The notes: a model not told the origin generated them from the sequence alone. DNA of 64,000 nt from CATQHD01 sp965202675 (GCA_965202675.1 OZ241842.1:1922001-1986000); one strand, 5' to 3'. Positions 8,651 to 19,300 are shown, numbered from the stretch's first letter. Numbers and translations: made by a program.

Positions 8651-9693
8651 CGCCCGGCCCGGCCGCCGCTTTGGATCCCGCCCGCCTGCGGTGGGGGTGG
8701 CTGGCCGCGTCGCTGGCCGCGCTGGCCGCGGCCGCGCTGGCGGGGATAACGGTCGGGCCGGCGCCCCTCGACCCGCGGGAGGTGATCGGGGAGATGGTCG
8801 GCGGGGGGCTGATGGGGCGCCCCTCGGCCCTGTCCGACACCCACCGGGCCATCATCTGGGAAATACGCCTTCCCCGGGTGGTGCTCGGCGGTCTGGTGGG
8901 GGCGATGCTGTCGCTGGCCGGCGCCTCTTACCAGGGAGTCTTCCGCAACCCGCTGGCCGATCCGTACCTGCTCGGGGTGGCGGCCGGGGGAGGCCTGGGC
9001 GCGACGGCGGTGATCGCCCTGACCTCCTCGCCCGATCCCCGCCTGCTCCCGCTGGCCGCCTTCGCCGGCGGGTTGGCGGCGGTGGTGCTCACCTACGCGG
9101 TGGGCCGCTCCATGGGGGGGCGCAGCGCGGTGTCCCTCATCCTGGCCGGGGTGGCGGTGGCGGCCTTCTTCACCGCCCTCCAGACGTTCGTGCTCCAGCG
9201 CAACTCCGACACCATCCGGCAGGTATACTCCTGGATACTCGGCCAGCTGGCCACCACCGGCTGGCGGGAGGTGGCGGTGCTGGCGCCCTACGCCCTGGTC
9301 TGCGGAACCGCCCTGGTGCTGCACAGGCGGCTGCTCGACGTCATGAGCGTGGGGGACGAGGAAGCCGACAGCCTGGGGGTGTCGTCCGCCCGGGTGAGGG
9401 CGACGGTGGTGGCCTTCGCCACCCTGGCCACCGCGGCGGCCGTGGCGGTCAGCGGCCTGATCGCCTTCGTGGGCATCGTCGTTCCCCACATCGTCCGGCT
9501 GCTGGTGGGGGTTAGCAACCGCTCCCTGATTCCCGTGTCGGCGGCGGCGGGGGCGGCCTTCCTGATCCTGGCGGACCTGGCCGCCCGGACCGTGGTCAGC
9601 CCCGCCGAGCTGCCCATCGGGGTGATCACCGCCTTCATCGGCGCCCCCTTCTTCATGGTGGTGCTGCGGACCACCCGGAGGCGAGTGGCGTGA
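8647..9693 (+). CDS. btuC: Cobalamin ABC transporter permease (FecCD family)
   Basis: A 348-residue polytopic membrane protein with about ten hydrophobic segments. FecCD landmarks are RLPRVVLGGLVGAMLSLAGA, the NPLADPYLLGVAAGG turn, the GQLATTGWREV segment that contacts the ATPase, and GLIAFVGIVVPHIVRLLVG. The GTG start at 8647 overlaps the btuF stop (GTGA), which indicates translational coupling. It works with BtuF and BtuD to import corrinoids. Confidence 0.9.
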   Translation: MTPGPAAALDPARLRWGWLAASLAALAAAALAGITVGPAPLDPREVIGEMVGGGLMGRPSALSDTHRAIIWEIRLPRVVLGGLVGAMLSLAGASYQGVFRNPLADPYLLGVAAGGGLGATAVIALTSSPDPRLLPLAAFAGGLAAVVLTYAVGRSMGGRSAVSLILAGVAVAAFFTALQTFVLQRNSDTIRQVYSWILGQLATTGWREVAVLAPYALVCGTALVLHRRLLDVMSVGDEEADSLGVSSARVRATVVAFATLATAAAVAVSGLIAFVGIVVPHIVRLLVGVSNRSLIPVSAAAGAAFLILADLAARTVVSPAELPIGVITAFIGAPFFMVVLRTTRRRVA

Positions 9694-10469
9694 GCGTGTC
9701 GGTGGAGAACCTGTCGGCGGCCTATCGACCCGGCCGTCCGGTCCTCCGAGGGGTGGACCTGCGGGCGGACGCCGGCGAGTGGCTGGGCCTGCTGGGACCC
9801 AACGGCGCCGGAAAGTCCACCCTGCTGAAGGCGATAGCCGGGCTGGCCGCCTACCGCGGGCGCATCGCCTTCGACGGGGCGGACGCCGCCTCCCTGACCA
9901 GGCGGAACAGGGCGCGGATGGTGGCCTTCGTCCCGCAGGAGCCGAACCTGCCGCCGGGGTTGACAGTCGCCGAGTACGTGCTGCTGGGCCGCACCCCCCA
10001 CCTCTCCTACCTGGGTACGGAGGCCGCCCGCGACCGCGCCGCCGCCCGCACGGCCCTGGACCTTCTCGGCCTGGGCGGCCTGGCGGACCGGGACATCGCC
10101 GCGCTGAGCGGCGGCGAGCGGCGGCGGACCGTCCTGGCGCGGGCGCTGGCGCAGGAGGCGGGGATACTGCTCCTGGACGAACCCACCGGGGCGTTGGACA
10201 TCGGCCAGGGGCAGAACGCCCTGGAGACGATCGGCGCGGTGCGCGAGGAGCGTCCGGTGACCGTAATCACCGCCATGCATGATCTGGCCCTGGCCGGACA
10301 GTTCCCCGACCGGCTGGTGCTGCTGGCCGAAGGCCGGATCGCGGCGGAAGGCCCCCCCGCCGCGGTGCTCACCGCCGACCGCATCCGGTCTTTCTACCGG
10401 GCGGCGGTGGAGGTGGTCGAGGTGAACGGCGGGGTGGCGGTGGTCCCCCTGCGGCAGGGTCCGTCATGA
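9690..10469 (+). CDS. btuD: Cobalamin ABC transporter ATP-binding protein
   Basis: A 259-residue ABC ATPase with Walker A GPNGAGKS (about residue 35), Q-loop FVPQEPN, signature LSGGERRR and Walker B LLLDEPTGALD. The GTG at 9690 overlaps the btuC stop by 4 bases. The final 40 residues after the H-loop (TAMHDLALAGQF) follow the FecE/BtuD pattern. It energises BtuC. Confidence 0.9.
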   Translation: MSVSVENLSAAYRPGRPVLRGVDLRADAGEWLGLLGPNGAGKSTLLKAIAGLAAYRGRIAFDGADAASLTRRNRARMVAFVPQEPNLPPGLTVAEYVLLGRTPHLSYLGTEAARDRAAARTALDLLGLGGLADRDIAALSGGERRRTVLARALAQEAGILLLDEPTGALDIGQGQNALETIGAVREERPVTVITAMHDLALAGQFPDRLVLLAEGRIAAEGPPAAVLTADRIRSFYRAAVEVVEVNGGVAVVPLRQGPS

Positions 10470-10509
10470 GGAAAGCCCCTCCGCACCCTTCATATGATCG
10501 GAGGCAGAC

Positions 10510-11082
10510 ATGAGCAACCCCGGCGCCCCCCCCACCGAGGATCCCCGCCGCCCCGACGCCCGCCGCGCCCGTTCGGTGGTGATCGTCAACACGGGCGACG
10601 GAAAGGGCAAGAGCACCGCGGCCATGGGGATGGTGATGCGGGCGGTTGCGCGCGGCTGGGGGGTGGCCGTGGTGCAGTTCATCAAATCCGGGGGCTGGAA
10701 GACGGGGGAGGAGAAGATCGGCCGCCGTCTGGGAGTCGATTGGGACGCGGTGGGGGACGGCTTCTCGTGGGACAGCGAGGACCTGGACCGGTCGGCCGCC
10801 CTGGCCGCCGACGCCTGGCGCCTGGCGCGATCCCGGATCGAGGAGGGCCGCCACCGGCTGGTGGTGCTGGACGAGATCACCTACCCCATCAACTGGGGGT
10901 GGATCGACCTGGACGAGGTGCTGGCGTCCATCGCCGGCCGCCCGGCCGCGGTGAACGTGGCGGCCACCGGCCGGGACGCCCCGGAGCGCCTGATCGAGCT
11001 GGCCGACACGGTAACGGAGATGGTCCATGTAAAGCACGCCTACGACCGGGGCGTCTCCGCCATCCGCGGCATCGATTTCTAA
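10510..11082 (+). CDS. cobO: Cob(I)yrinic acid a,c-diamide adenosyltransferase
   Basis: A 190-residue CobO/BtuR-type enzyme that transfers the adenosyl group of ATP to cob(I)alamin. The family P-loop is exact (NTGDGKGKSTAAMG, about residues 29-42), followed by VVQFIKSGGWKTGEE, LVVLDEITYPINWGW and ATGRDAPERLIELAD. It has a good ribosome site (GGAGG, seven bases before the ATG) and lies 40 bp after btuD in the riboswitch-led cluster, so it would salvage the imported corrinoid. No further B12 biosynthesis genes are in the window. Confidence 0.92.
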   Translation: MSNPGAPPTEDPRRPDARRARSVVIVNTGDGKGKSTAAMGMVMRAVARGWGVAVVQFIKSGGWKTGEEKIGRRLGVDWDAVGDGFSWDSEDLDRSAALAADAWRLARSRIEEGRHRLVVLDEITYPINWGWIDLDEVLASIAGRPAAVNVAATGRDAPERLIELADTVTEMVHVKHAYDRGVSAIRGIDF

Positions 11083-11136
11083 CCGCCGGGTCGGGCAGGA
11101 GCGAAGCCCGCGCGTCCGTGTAGTATTGGCCGCCGA

Positions 11137-11211
11137 GGGCCCATAGCTCAGGTTGGTTAGAGCGCATCCCTGATAAGGATGAGGTCCCTGGTTCAAATCC
11201 AGGTGGGCCCA
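11137..11211 (+). tRNA. tRNA-Ile (GAT)
   Basis: Acceptor GGGCCCA pairs with TGGGCCC; the D-loop is AGCTCAGGTTGGTTAGAGC, the anticodon loop CTGATAA reads GAT, and the T-arm is CCTGGTTCAAATCCAGG. No CCA is encoded. Confidence 0.95.
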
Positions 11212-11360
11212 CCCCCTCCTCCGGCGGGTCCCTTCACTCGATGACGGCCCGGTTGCCCGGCTCTGCCCTCGACGGGCCGGCGGCCGCCTCTCCCGCCCTG
11301 CTCCTGGGGCTTAAAATCACGGAATGGCAAAAAAATCCGCCGGATCCGCCCACAAGGGTA

Positions 11361-11389
11361 TTGACCATGTCACACCGATGCGGGATAAT
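11361..11389 (+). promoter_or_regulatory. Near-consensus sigma-70 promoter in copy B
   Basis: TTGACC, 17-bp spacer, GATAAT. It would transcribe copy B and possibly read into the methyltransferase gene at 12079. The spacer CACACCGATNCGG is also conserved in copy A. Confidence 0.65.
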
Positions 11390-11612
11390 GAAGAAGCCGC
11401 AAGCACCTCCGGTCCGCAGCCGGCGCAGACCGAGACAGGGATCATCCTCCGAACGCGATCCTCCGGGGTACTGACCGACCGCGTCCGGAATCCAGGTGGT
11501 GGCGGTGGGGGCCGGGCCCGCGCAGCGGGGCGCGGGGGCGGTGTTTTTCGCGTTCTTGCCCGTGGTTCAGGGGGCAAGGGCTTGGGTCCGGGGGTGGGGG
11601 GAGGGCTTGCCC

Positions 11613-11828
11613 GGGTGGGTCAGCTTGGGTGGTCGTATGTGCGGGGGTGGGGGTTGGGTTCGGGTGTGGGGGAGGGGTTTGTCCGGGTGGGTCAGCTTGG
11701 GTGGTCGTATGTGCGGGGGTGGGGGTTGGGTTCGGGTGTGGGGGAGGGGTTTGTCCGGGTGGGTCAATCTGGGTGGTCGTATGTGCGGGTGTGGGGGTTG
11801 GGTTCGGGTGTGGGGGAGGGGCTTGACC
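11613..11828 (+). repeat. Three 72-bp G-rich tandem repeats
   Basis: Three units start at 11613, 11685 and 11757 with the core GGGTGGGTCAGCTTGGGTGG then TCGTATGTGCGGG. Units 1 and 2 are nearly identical and unit 3 has a few changes. The plus strand is almost only G and T, with many G3-G5 runs able to form G-quadruplexes. Copy A lacks this block. Confidence 0.85.
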
Positions 11829-12078
11829 GGGGGGTTCGCAGGGTTTGGGCTTGCACGGTGTTGCTGTTCTGCTCTGTGAGGCGGCTGGGTGCAGGAGGAT
11901 TCACGGATAGGGGGTGCCTTCGCCGTTTCGCCGGCGGGCGCAGTGTCCTGCCGCCCATGTTTATCGGGCAGATCACCCAACATCTGCTTGCGCAGGGACG
12001 CTTTTCCGGCGTCCTGTCCGCGCACCCTCCTGGAGGGGGGCGGTTGCCGGGGGTCTGCGGGCCGGGGAGGGCGGGCAG

Positions 12079-13131
12079 TTGAAGGAACGCATCATCGCCG
12101 AGATCGCCCGCACCGGTCCCATTCCGTTCGAGCGGTTCATGGAAAGGGCCCTCTACGACCCCGAAGGCGGTTACTTCGCGGCCGGTCCGCTCCGCTCCCA
12201 CGCGGGGGGGGATTTCCTCACCAGCCCCGAGGTCAGCCCCGAGTTCGGCGGCGCCCTGGCGCGCTACGTAGACGAAGAGCACCGCCGTCTGGGCCGGCCG
12301 GACGGGTTCCTGTTGGTGGAGGCGGGCGCCGGATCGGGATCCCTGTTGGCGCCCCTGCTCGAAGAGTTGTCGTTCACCCCCAGGGTCATGGCGGCGGAAG
12401 CCTCGCCCGCCGCCTTGGGGGTAATAGCGTCCCGCCTCCCCCGGGTCGAGTTGGCCGGCCGGGAGGGGCCGCTCGAACGCTTTCAGGGGGTGGTGATCGC
12501 CAACGAGCTGTTGGACAACCTGCCGGCGGCGTTGGCGGTGCGGCGGTGCGGCGGATGGATCGAGCGGTGGGTGGGTGCGGACGGGGAAGGGCTGGCGCCG
12601 GTAGAAGCGCCGGCGCGTCCGGAGGTTTCAGCCTGGCTGGACAGTTACGCCGGCAACGTTCCCGAAGGCGGAGTGGTCGAATGCCAGCTGGCCGCCGCAG
12701 CTTGGCTGAACGGGATGATCGACTTGTTGGAAGGCGGTTCGATCCTGATAATCGACTACGGCGACACCGCCGAAGGCCTGCTCCCCCGCCGCCGCAGGGG
12801 AACCCTGCGCACCTACCGCTCCCACCACCTGGGCCCCCGCCCCTTGGACGCCCCCGGCGGCTCCGACCTCACCTCCGACGTCAACTTCACCCCCCTGCTG
12901 AAGATCGCCGGCGGGCGCGGCATGGACTGCCGCCTGGACACCCAACGCCGTTTTCTCACCGAGTTGGGCCTGGCCGACCGTCTCGAGATACTCCGGCAGC
13001 AAGAGCTGGCTCTGGCCCGGACCGGCCCCCCCATGACCCGCCTCCGAGTCCGCAGCCGGGTAAAGGAGATCGAAACCCTCCTCCACCCCAGAGGCCTGGG
13101 GGGCTTTCTGGTCCTCTCCGCCCGCCGCTGA
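12079..13131 (+). CDS. SAM-dependent methyltransferase, MidA/NDUFAF7 family
   Basis: A 350-residue class I methyltransferase of the DUF185 family. Family markers are the N-terminal PIPFERFMERALYDPEGGYF, the FLTSPEVSPEFGGALARY segment, motif I EAGAGSGSL, the VIANELLDNLP segment and LIIDYGD. Eukaryotic members methylate a complex I arginine; the bacterial target is not established. The TTG at 12079 follows GGGGAGG at about 8 bp, whereas in-frame starts further upstream lie inside the repeat element. A G8 run at 12204-12211 lies in the coding frame. Confidence 0.85.
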   Translation: MKERIIAEIARTGPIPFERFMERALYDPEGGYFAAGPLRSHAGGDFLTSPEVSPEFGGALARYVDEEHRRLGRPDGFLLVEAGAGSGSLLAPLLEELSFTPRVMAAEASPAALGVIASRLPRVELAGREGPLERFQGVVIANELLDNLPAALAVRRCGGWIERWVGADGEGLAPVEAPARPEVSAWLDSYAGNVPEGGVVECQLAAAAWLNGMIDLLEGGSILIIDYGDTAEGLLPRRRRGTLRTYRSHHLGPRPLDAPGGSDLTSDVNFTPLLKIAGGRGMDCRLDTQRRFLTELGLADRLEILRQQELALARTGPPMTRLRVRSRVKEIETLLHPRGLGGFLVLSARR

Positions 13132-13139
13132 CCCCTCAA

Positions 13140-13220
13140 TTTAAATCACGGAATGACAAAAAATCGAGTCAGATCCCTTCGCAAAAGGTATTGACTTTTA
13201 ATCGGGGAGGGGGGTAGCAT
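13140..13220 (+). promoter_or_regulatory. Promoter region of the surface protein gene (element copy C)
   Basis: TTTAAATCACGGAATGAC followed by an A-run matches the first 20 bp of copies A and B, and TTGACT (13191-13196) lies at the same 50-bp distance. An 18-bp spacer leads to TAGCAT (13215-13220). Only the promoter half of the element is present here. It would drive the leader peptide and the giant surface protein. Confidence 0.65.
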
Positions 13221-13238
13221 CAGAGGAGGCATTGTGAT

Positions 13239-13313
13239 ATGCGCACCCTGGCCGGTGCGTTCTGGTGGGTTGTGTTTTCTGGGGTGGCGGCGGCTTGTAG
13301 GAGGTTGCGGTGA
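13239..13313 (+). CDS. 24-residue leader peptide, lipoprotein-like
   Basis: ATG at 13239 is preceded by GAGGAGG nine bases upstream. The frame encodes a short hydrophobic peptide ending GVAAACRRLR, with a lipobox-like VAAAC. Its stop TGA overlaps the GTG start of the surface protein (GGTGA), so translation of the two could be coupled. It may be a regulatory upstream frame rather than a functional peptide. Confidence 0.4.
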   Translation: MRTLAGAFWWVVFSGVAAACRRLR

Positions 13314-16300
13314 ATAGGTTTGCGCCGGGCGGGGCATCGGGGGCGGTGGGCCGGGTTGGGTTGTTGGTGTTGTTGGCGGCGGCGGTGTTGGCGCCGGGGG
13401 TCTGGCGGGGGGGGGGTTGGTGGCGCAACAGACGACTACGGCGACTACGGCGTCGTCGTTGCCGACTATTACGTTGAGTTTTACCGATGGGCAGCCCACG
13501 CCGGCGCCGGTTACCGGTGTGGCCGAGGGGGGCGGGGCGCAGACGGTGCGGGTGGCGGCGACGGCGTCGGCGGCTGTCACCGCGCAGGTGAGCGTGTCGG
13601 TGACGGTCGGGGCCGCGGGCGGGACGGCGCTCAAGAGGGGGGGAGATTATCAGACTTCGTCGGACAGCGTGACGGTGACGATCAACAGCGGGACTACCGG
13701 TTTATCGGGTGATATTACGATTACGCCCGGGGATGATGATCGGGTGGAGGGGGATGAGACGATTCGGTTCGAGGCGGGGGCGGTGAGCGGGTATCAGGCG
13801 ATCTCGGCGGTGGATTTGTTGTTGGTCGACGATGACGACGCGATTGTGTTGTCTGTGTCGCCGGGGGCGGTGATGGAGCATACTGCTTCGCAGACTGTTG
13901 GGGTTACGGCATCCTTCGCGGGGTCTGCTTCTGATCTGGCGGGGGTTACCGAGGTGACGGTTACCATTGCGGGGGGTGCGGGGGCGGACGGGGCGGTGTT
14001 GGCGGCTGATCCGAGTGCGCCTGCGTCGGGGGATGATTTCTGGACGGATCTGACGGCTAATCAGTTGACGGTGTCGATTCCCGCCGGGGCGACGAGCGGG
14101 TCGGGGTCGTTCGGTTTGACGGCGCGGGCGGACAGCGTGGACGAGGCGGCGGCGGCGGAGAAGGTGGCGGTGTCGGGCGCGGCGAATGTGGGCGGCAAGG
14201 CGGTTACGGCTGCCGGGGCGGAGTTGAGCATCTATGATCGGGTGATCACGCTGGGTTTGGTGGACGGTTCCGGTGACGTGTTGACGGCGGTGGGTGAGGA
14301 CGACGGGAGCCAATCGGTGCGGGTTGCGGCTTCGGTGCCTGCGCCTGCGCCGGTTGTGGTGCCGGTTGCGGTTGTGGCGGGGGCTTCCGACAGCACGGCC
14401 GACAGGGGGTCGGGTGATGATTACACGACTACGGCGGCTTCTTCTGTGGAGTTTTCTATTGCTGCTTCGGCGACTGACGGCGAGTCTGCCGGCTTTGTTG
14501 TTGTTCCTCGGCCTGATTTCGTTACCGAGGATCATGAGACTATTGTATTTTCGGGTTCTTCTACGGTTGCCGGGTTTGTTGTGGAAGCGGCGGAGTTGGA
14601 GATCACCGACGCCGACCGCACTATTGAGGTTGTTTTGAGTCAGGAGGTCATGAACGAGTTAGGAGATCCTATATATAGTGCGTTCCAATCCGATGGGAGT
14701 TGCCAGAGGGGTTGCGACGAGAACCCGAACGAAAGCTTGGCGACGTTGAAAACCCGTGTTACTGCTGTTTTGCAGGGGGCTTTGTCGTCTACTTACAGCG
14801 GCGGGGCATTGTCGAGTATCCCTATCAGGATTACAGACGGGACCGCTACTAGCACCGATGACTGGTTCGCTTTCACTAACACCCTGGGTCGACGGGTTAC
14901 CTTTTCACAGGGGTCCGCGCTTGCGGCATTCAGTAACATTGTAGATGTTTTTTCCAGGGTTGATAATACTGCGGAGCCGGATGAAACCTTGATGATCGGG
15001 TTGGGTGCTCCTGCGGGGTTTACGGTGGCGCCGGCGACGGTGAAGCTGGTGGATGATGATGTGCAGGTTGATTTGGGGTTTGGGACGGTTTCGGTGGACG
15101 AGGACGACGCGGGGCCGCATAGTGTGGTTTTGTCTGCTCGTATGCGGGCGGCTTCATCTCGGTTGGGTTCGGCGGCGGCGGTCGGCGGGCTGTCGGTGGA
15201 TACGGCGGCGGATCCCCCGGCGGGTCGTTTGAGCAGCGCCGAGTTTTCTTATACTTCCCTGACCGGTTCGCCCTTGACGATCGGGGCGGGTGCGGTTAAT
15301 AGTTGCCCGGACCCGAGTAATGCCAATGCGTGCAGTCGGGCAACGTTGACGGGATTGATGATGGTGGACGATACGGTGGTGGAGGGCCCGGAGTTTATCC
15401 GGGTGTCGGGGCAGCCGTCGGCGGCGGGGGTTACCTTCGAAAACACGGAGGGGTTGCTGAAGGTTGTCGATGATGATGCTGATATTGTGTTGTCGGTGTC
15501 GCCGGGATTGGTGGAGGAGAGCAGCTCGGGTCATAAGGTTGTGGTTACGGCGGAATTTGCAGGTGATTCGTCGATTTTGACGGTTGATACGCCGGTTACG
15601 GTTACGGTGGGGTCGGGGACGGCGACGATCGGGGCGTCGAATGATTTCACGACCGATCTGACGGGCAACGAATTGACGGTTGTCATCCCGGCGGGTGAGG
15701 TGTCGGGGAACAATTTCTTTACTCTGACGGCCCGGGACGACGGCACGGCGGAGTCCGGAGGGGAGACGGTGTCGTTGACGGGGGTTGCTGCGGTGGGCGG
15801 GGACGCGGTGACGGTTACCGGAGCAACGTTGAATATTCAGGATCCGGGCGGGTCTGCGGTTGCGTTGAGTCTGACGGACACGGCGACGCCGACGCCGGCG
15901 GCTCTGACGGCGGTGGATGAGGACGGCGGGGCGCAGACGGTGCGGATAGTGGCGACGGCGGGGTCGGCGCCGGCTTCGGATGTGGATGTGGCGGTATCAG
16001 TCGGCGGGGGTTCTCTGACTGTGGGGGATGATTATACTGTTTCTTCTGCTTCGGTTACGGTTACTATCCCGGCCGGTCAGCCCAGCGGTTCTGCGGATGT
16101 GACATTTACCCCGGTTCCGGATACGGTTACCGAGGCGCATGAGACGGTTTTCTTCAACGGGGCCGCCTCGGGGTATGTGGTGGGCACCGCGGTGTTGGCT
16201 GTTACCGACGCGGATCGGGCTCTTACGGTGGTTATAGAGGGCGGCTCGACGGTGACAGAAGGCGGTGACACCGGTTCCTGTGATACTTCTTCGCCTTATC

Positions 16301-19300
16301 CGTATGGAAAGAGCATGGGGGTGAGGTTGGAGGGAGAAACCTCCACTTATCCCAGCATCATCGGGAACTACCAACGTCTTCCTCATTGGCGTGACGAGTT
16401 GCGGTTGCGGATAAAGGACGGAACCACCAACGGGGCGACTGCAGACACCGATTACTACGAAGTTCTGGGCGGCAACGGGCAGCCTTGGGCGTGGGCCAGG
16501 ACGAAGATGTGGGCGGGCCGCACTTGGGCCGGTTTCGGGACGGTGGGAGGCGGAACCGGCTTCAGCGGCAGGACGTGGACTTGCGGGGATGATGTGGCCG
16601 AGGGGGACGAGACGATTATATATTATCTGGAGGGCGTTCCGTCGGGGTTTACCCAGGTCGAGGCGACGTTGACGATTGTGGATGATGATTCTCAGGTGGT
16701 GCTGTCGGGGCCGGCGGTGGCTGAGGGTGATTCGGGTGCGGTGAATATAACGGCGGCTCTGCCTGCTTCTACTTCTGTTATTTCTTCTGCGACGACGGTT
16801 ACGGTTTCGGGGTACGCGGCGGGGGAGGGGGCGGGGGTCGCGGACGGTGATGATTTCAGTTTCACGGCGCCGGGGACGGCGCCGACGATTACTATCGCCG
16901 CTACCGCGGTTTCGGGCACCGCGGCGGTGGCGTTGTCGGGGTTGACGGTTGTCGATGATGCGGTGGTGGAGGGGCCGGAGAGGTTGTTGTTGGAGGGCGC
17001 CTCCGCGTTGGGGGACGCGTCGGGGTCGTTGACGATCAACGACAACGACACCGATATCGTCTTGTCGGTGAGTCCGAAGGCGGTGATAGAGGGCACGGCC
17101 GAGACGGTTACGGTTACCGCCCGGTTCAAGGGAACATCGTCGGTGCTGGCCGCCGCTACGGACGTGACGGTTGCGGTCGCTTCGGGTGACGGAACGACCG
17201 GCGCGGCGTTGGGGTCGTCGGGTGATTTCACCACCGACGCGGCGGGGAATGAGGTTACGGTTACGATCCCGGCGGGGGAGGTGAGCGGCAGCGCATCGTT
17301 CGTGTTGACCGCGGCTTCGGACAACAACGACGAGAACGTCGAGCAGGGGAAGTTGACCGGTTCGGCTTCGGTGGGCGGCTCGGCGGTGACGGTCGAGGGA
17401 ATCGGGGTCGCGATAGTCGACGCGGATCTCGGGGTGGGTTTGACCATCGACGCCGACACCGGCACGCCGGGGGATCAGACCTCGATAAGCGAGGACGCTT
17501 CCGGTGTGGTTACGGTGCGGGTTACTGCTGCGCTGGGGGCGGAGGCGGCGCCGCCCGGGGGGTTGCTGGTGGGGTTGAACGCGGTGGGCGTGGGCGCGGT
17601 TGTGGACGACGGGGCTTCTTTCGAGACGGGCGAGGACATACGGGTTACCTACCCGGCGGCCCCGGCGGCGCCTTCGGGTCATGGCATGGCGATCCGGATA
17701 GATGCGGGTGATTCTTCGGGGTTTAACGATGTCATGGTGGTGTTGAACGACGACCGTGAGAACGAGAGCGGGGAGGCGCTGCGGTTCGAGGGCGAAGACG
17801 TTACCGTTGTCGGGGGCAACACCTACAAGATAGTCGCCGAGAGCCTGGCTATTGCCGACGACGACACCGCCCCCACCGCTGTGGATCTGAGTTTGCTGGC
17901 TGTGGACGGCGGCGGTTTGGAGACCGTGGGGGAGGGGGACGGGACGGTGCGGGTGAGGGTGCGGGCCGCGTTCACCACCGAAGACGTCCTGAGCCGGCGG
18001 GTGTTGATACCCCTGACGGTGGGCCTGAGCAGCGACTCGGCAACCGCGGGAACGGACTACGAACAGGTTTCGGAGCTGGCGGTGGCTATCCCGGCGCTTC
18101 AGCGGTCGGGTACCGTCGAGTTCGACCTGGAGGTAACCGACGACATGGCGCCCGAGGGCGCGGAGACGATAACCGTCCACGCCGGTACGTTGAGCGCTTT
18201 TTTGACCGGGCTGGGTCTGACCGCGGTCAATTCCGACTCGCTGACGGTTACCGACAACGACCTTGCTGTCAGTCTGTTGGACTCGGCCGGCCGTCCGATC
18301 AGCTCCGCCCGGGAAGGGACCTCCTCTCAGGTGACCGTTAAGGCGGCTTATCCCGAGGGCCGGAACGGGGCGGTTCCCCGCCTGGTGCGTGTAACCATCC
18401 AGGGGGGCAGCGCGGAGTCCGGGACGGACTACCGGATCCGGGACGTAGAAGTAAAGGATCTGTTGATTCCCTTTGGGCAGAACAGCGTCACCGATCGTTT
18501 CACCCTCGACTCGACCGGCGTCTACGACGACAACCTCGTCGAGGGGCCGGAGACGCTGTCCGTGGCTGCTTCTGCGGCCGGGTTCGGCATCCCTTCGAAT
18601 GTGATCACCATCGTCGACAACGACCCGGCCCGTATCAATCTGTCGGTTTCGCCCCGCTCGGTCAGAGAAAGCCCCACCCGGACGCAGACGTTCACGGTTG
18701 CGGCTGCGTTGGCCGGGTCGTCTGTGCCGGCCGGCCCGGTTGCGGTCAACGCGGTCATCGCCGGGGGCGCCGCCTCCGGGACCGGCTACACGAGCCTGAA
18801 CCCGGCCAGGCTGAGGATCACCATCCCCGCCCGCGCTTCCCGGGCCCAGGCGACTTTCTCGGCGCGGATACTCGACGACGCAACGGCCGGGAACACCAAG
18901 ACCATCCGGATAACCGGAACCGCTCCCGGCTACACCGTCGGCTCCGCGGCTCTGACCATCACCGACGACGGTGACAGCAGCGCCCCGCCCCCGCCCTCCG
19001 GCGGCGGAGGCGGAGGGGGCGGTGGTGCGCCCCCGCCCTCCGGCGGAGGGGGCGGTGGAGGGGGAGGAGGCGGCGGCGGTGGTGGTGCGCCCCCGCCCGC
19101 CCAACCAGCCCCGCCGGCAACGCCGCCCGCCCCGGCGTGTGCGGGCCGGTTCTGCGACGAGGACGGCAGCGTCCACCAGGCCAACATCGAACGCATCGCC
19201 CAATGGCAGATCACCCTCGGATGCAGCGCCACCGACCCCACCCTGTTCTGCCCCTCGGCCGACATCACCCGAAGGCAGATGGCCGCGTTCCTGTACCGGG

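Larger units (their letters stand above)
11310..12031 (+). repeat. Dispersed promoter-bearing element, copy B
   Basis: This fills most of the 867-bp gap between tRNA-Ile and the methyltransferase gene. It is the inverted partner of copy A: TTAAAATCACGGAATGG at 11311, promoter at 11361-11389, GAAGAAGCCGCAAGCACC, GTTTTTCGCGTTCTTGCC at 11543-11560, GCTTGACCGGGGGGTTCGCAG at 11821, and a distal end TCCGCGCAC at 12023. It is longer than copy A because of a block of 72-bp G-rich tandem repeats. CTTGCCC/GGGCAAG (about 11555-11577) can form a hairpin. A 252-codon frame runs across it from 11324 but has no ribosome site, no homologue that I recognise and no conserved frame in copy A. Confidence 0.7.

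Noticed and set aside
11613..11828. CRISPR array
   Set aside because: The 72-bp units are contiguous tandem repeats without unique spacers.
11324..12082. 252-codon open frame over element copy B
   Set aside because: No ribosome site, promoter elements lie within it, the repeats translate to low-complexity Gly/Val/Trp sequence, and the frame is not kept in copy A.
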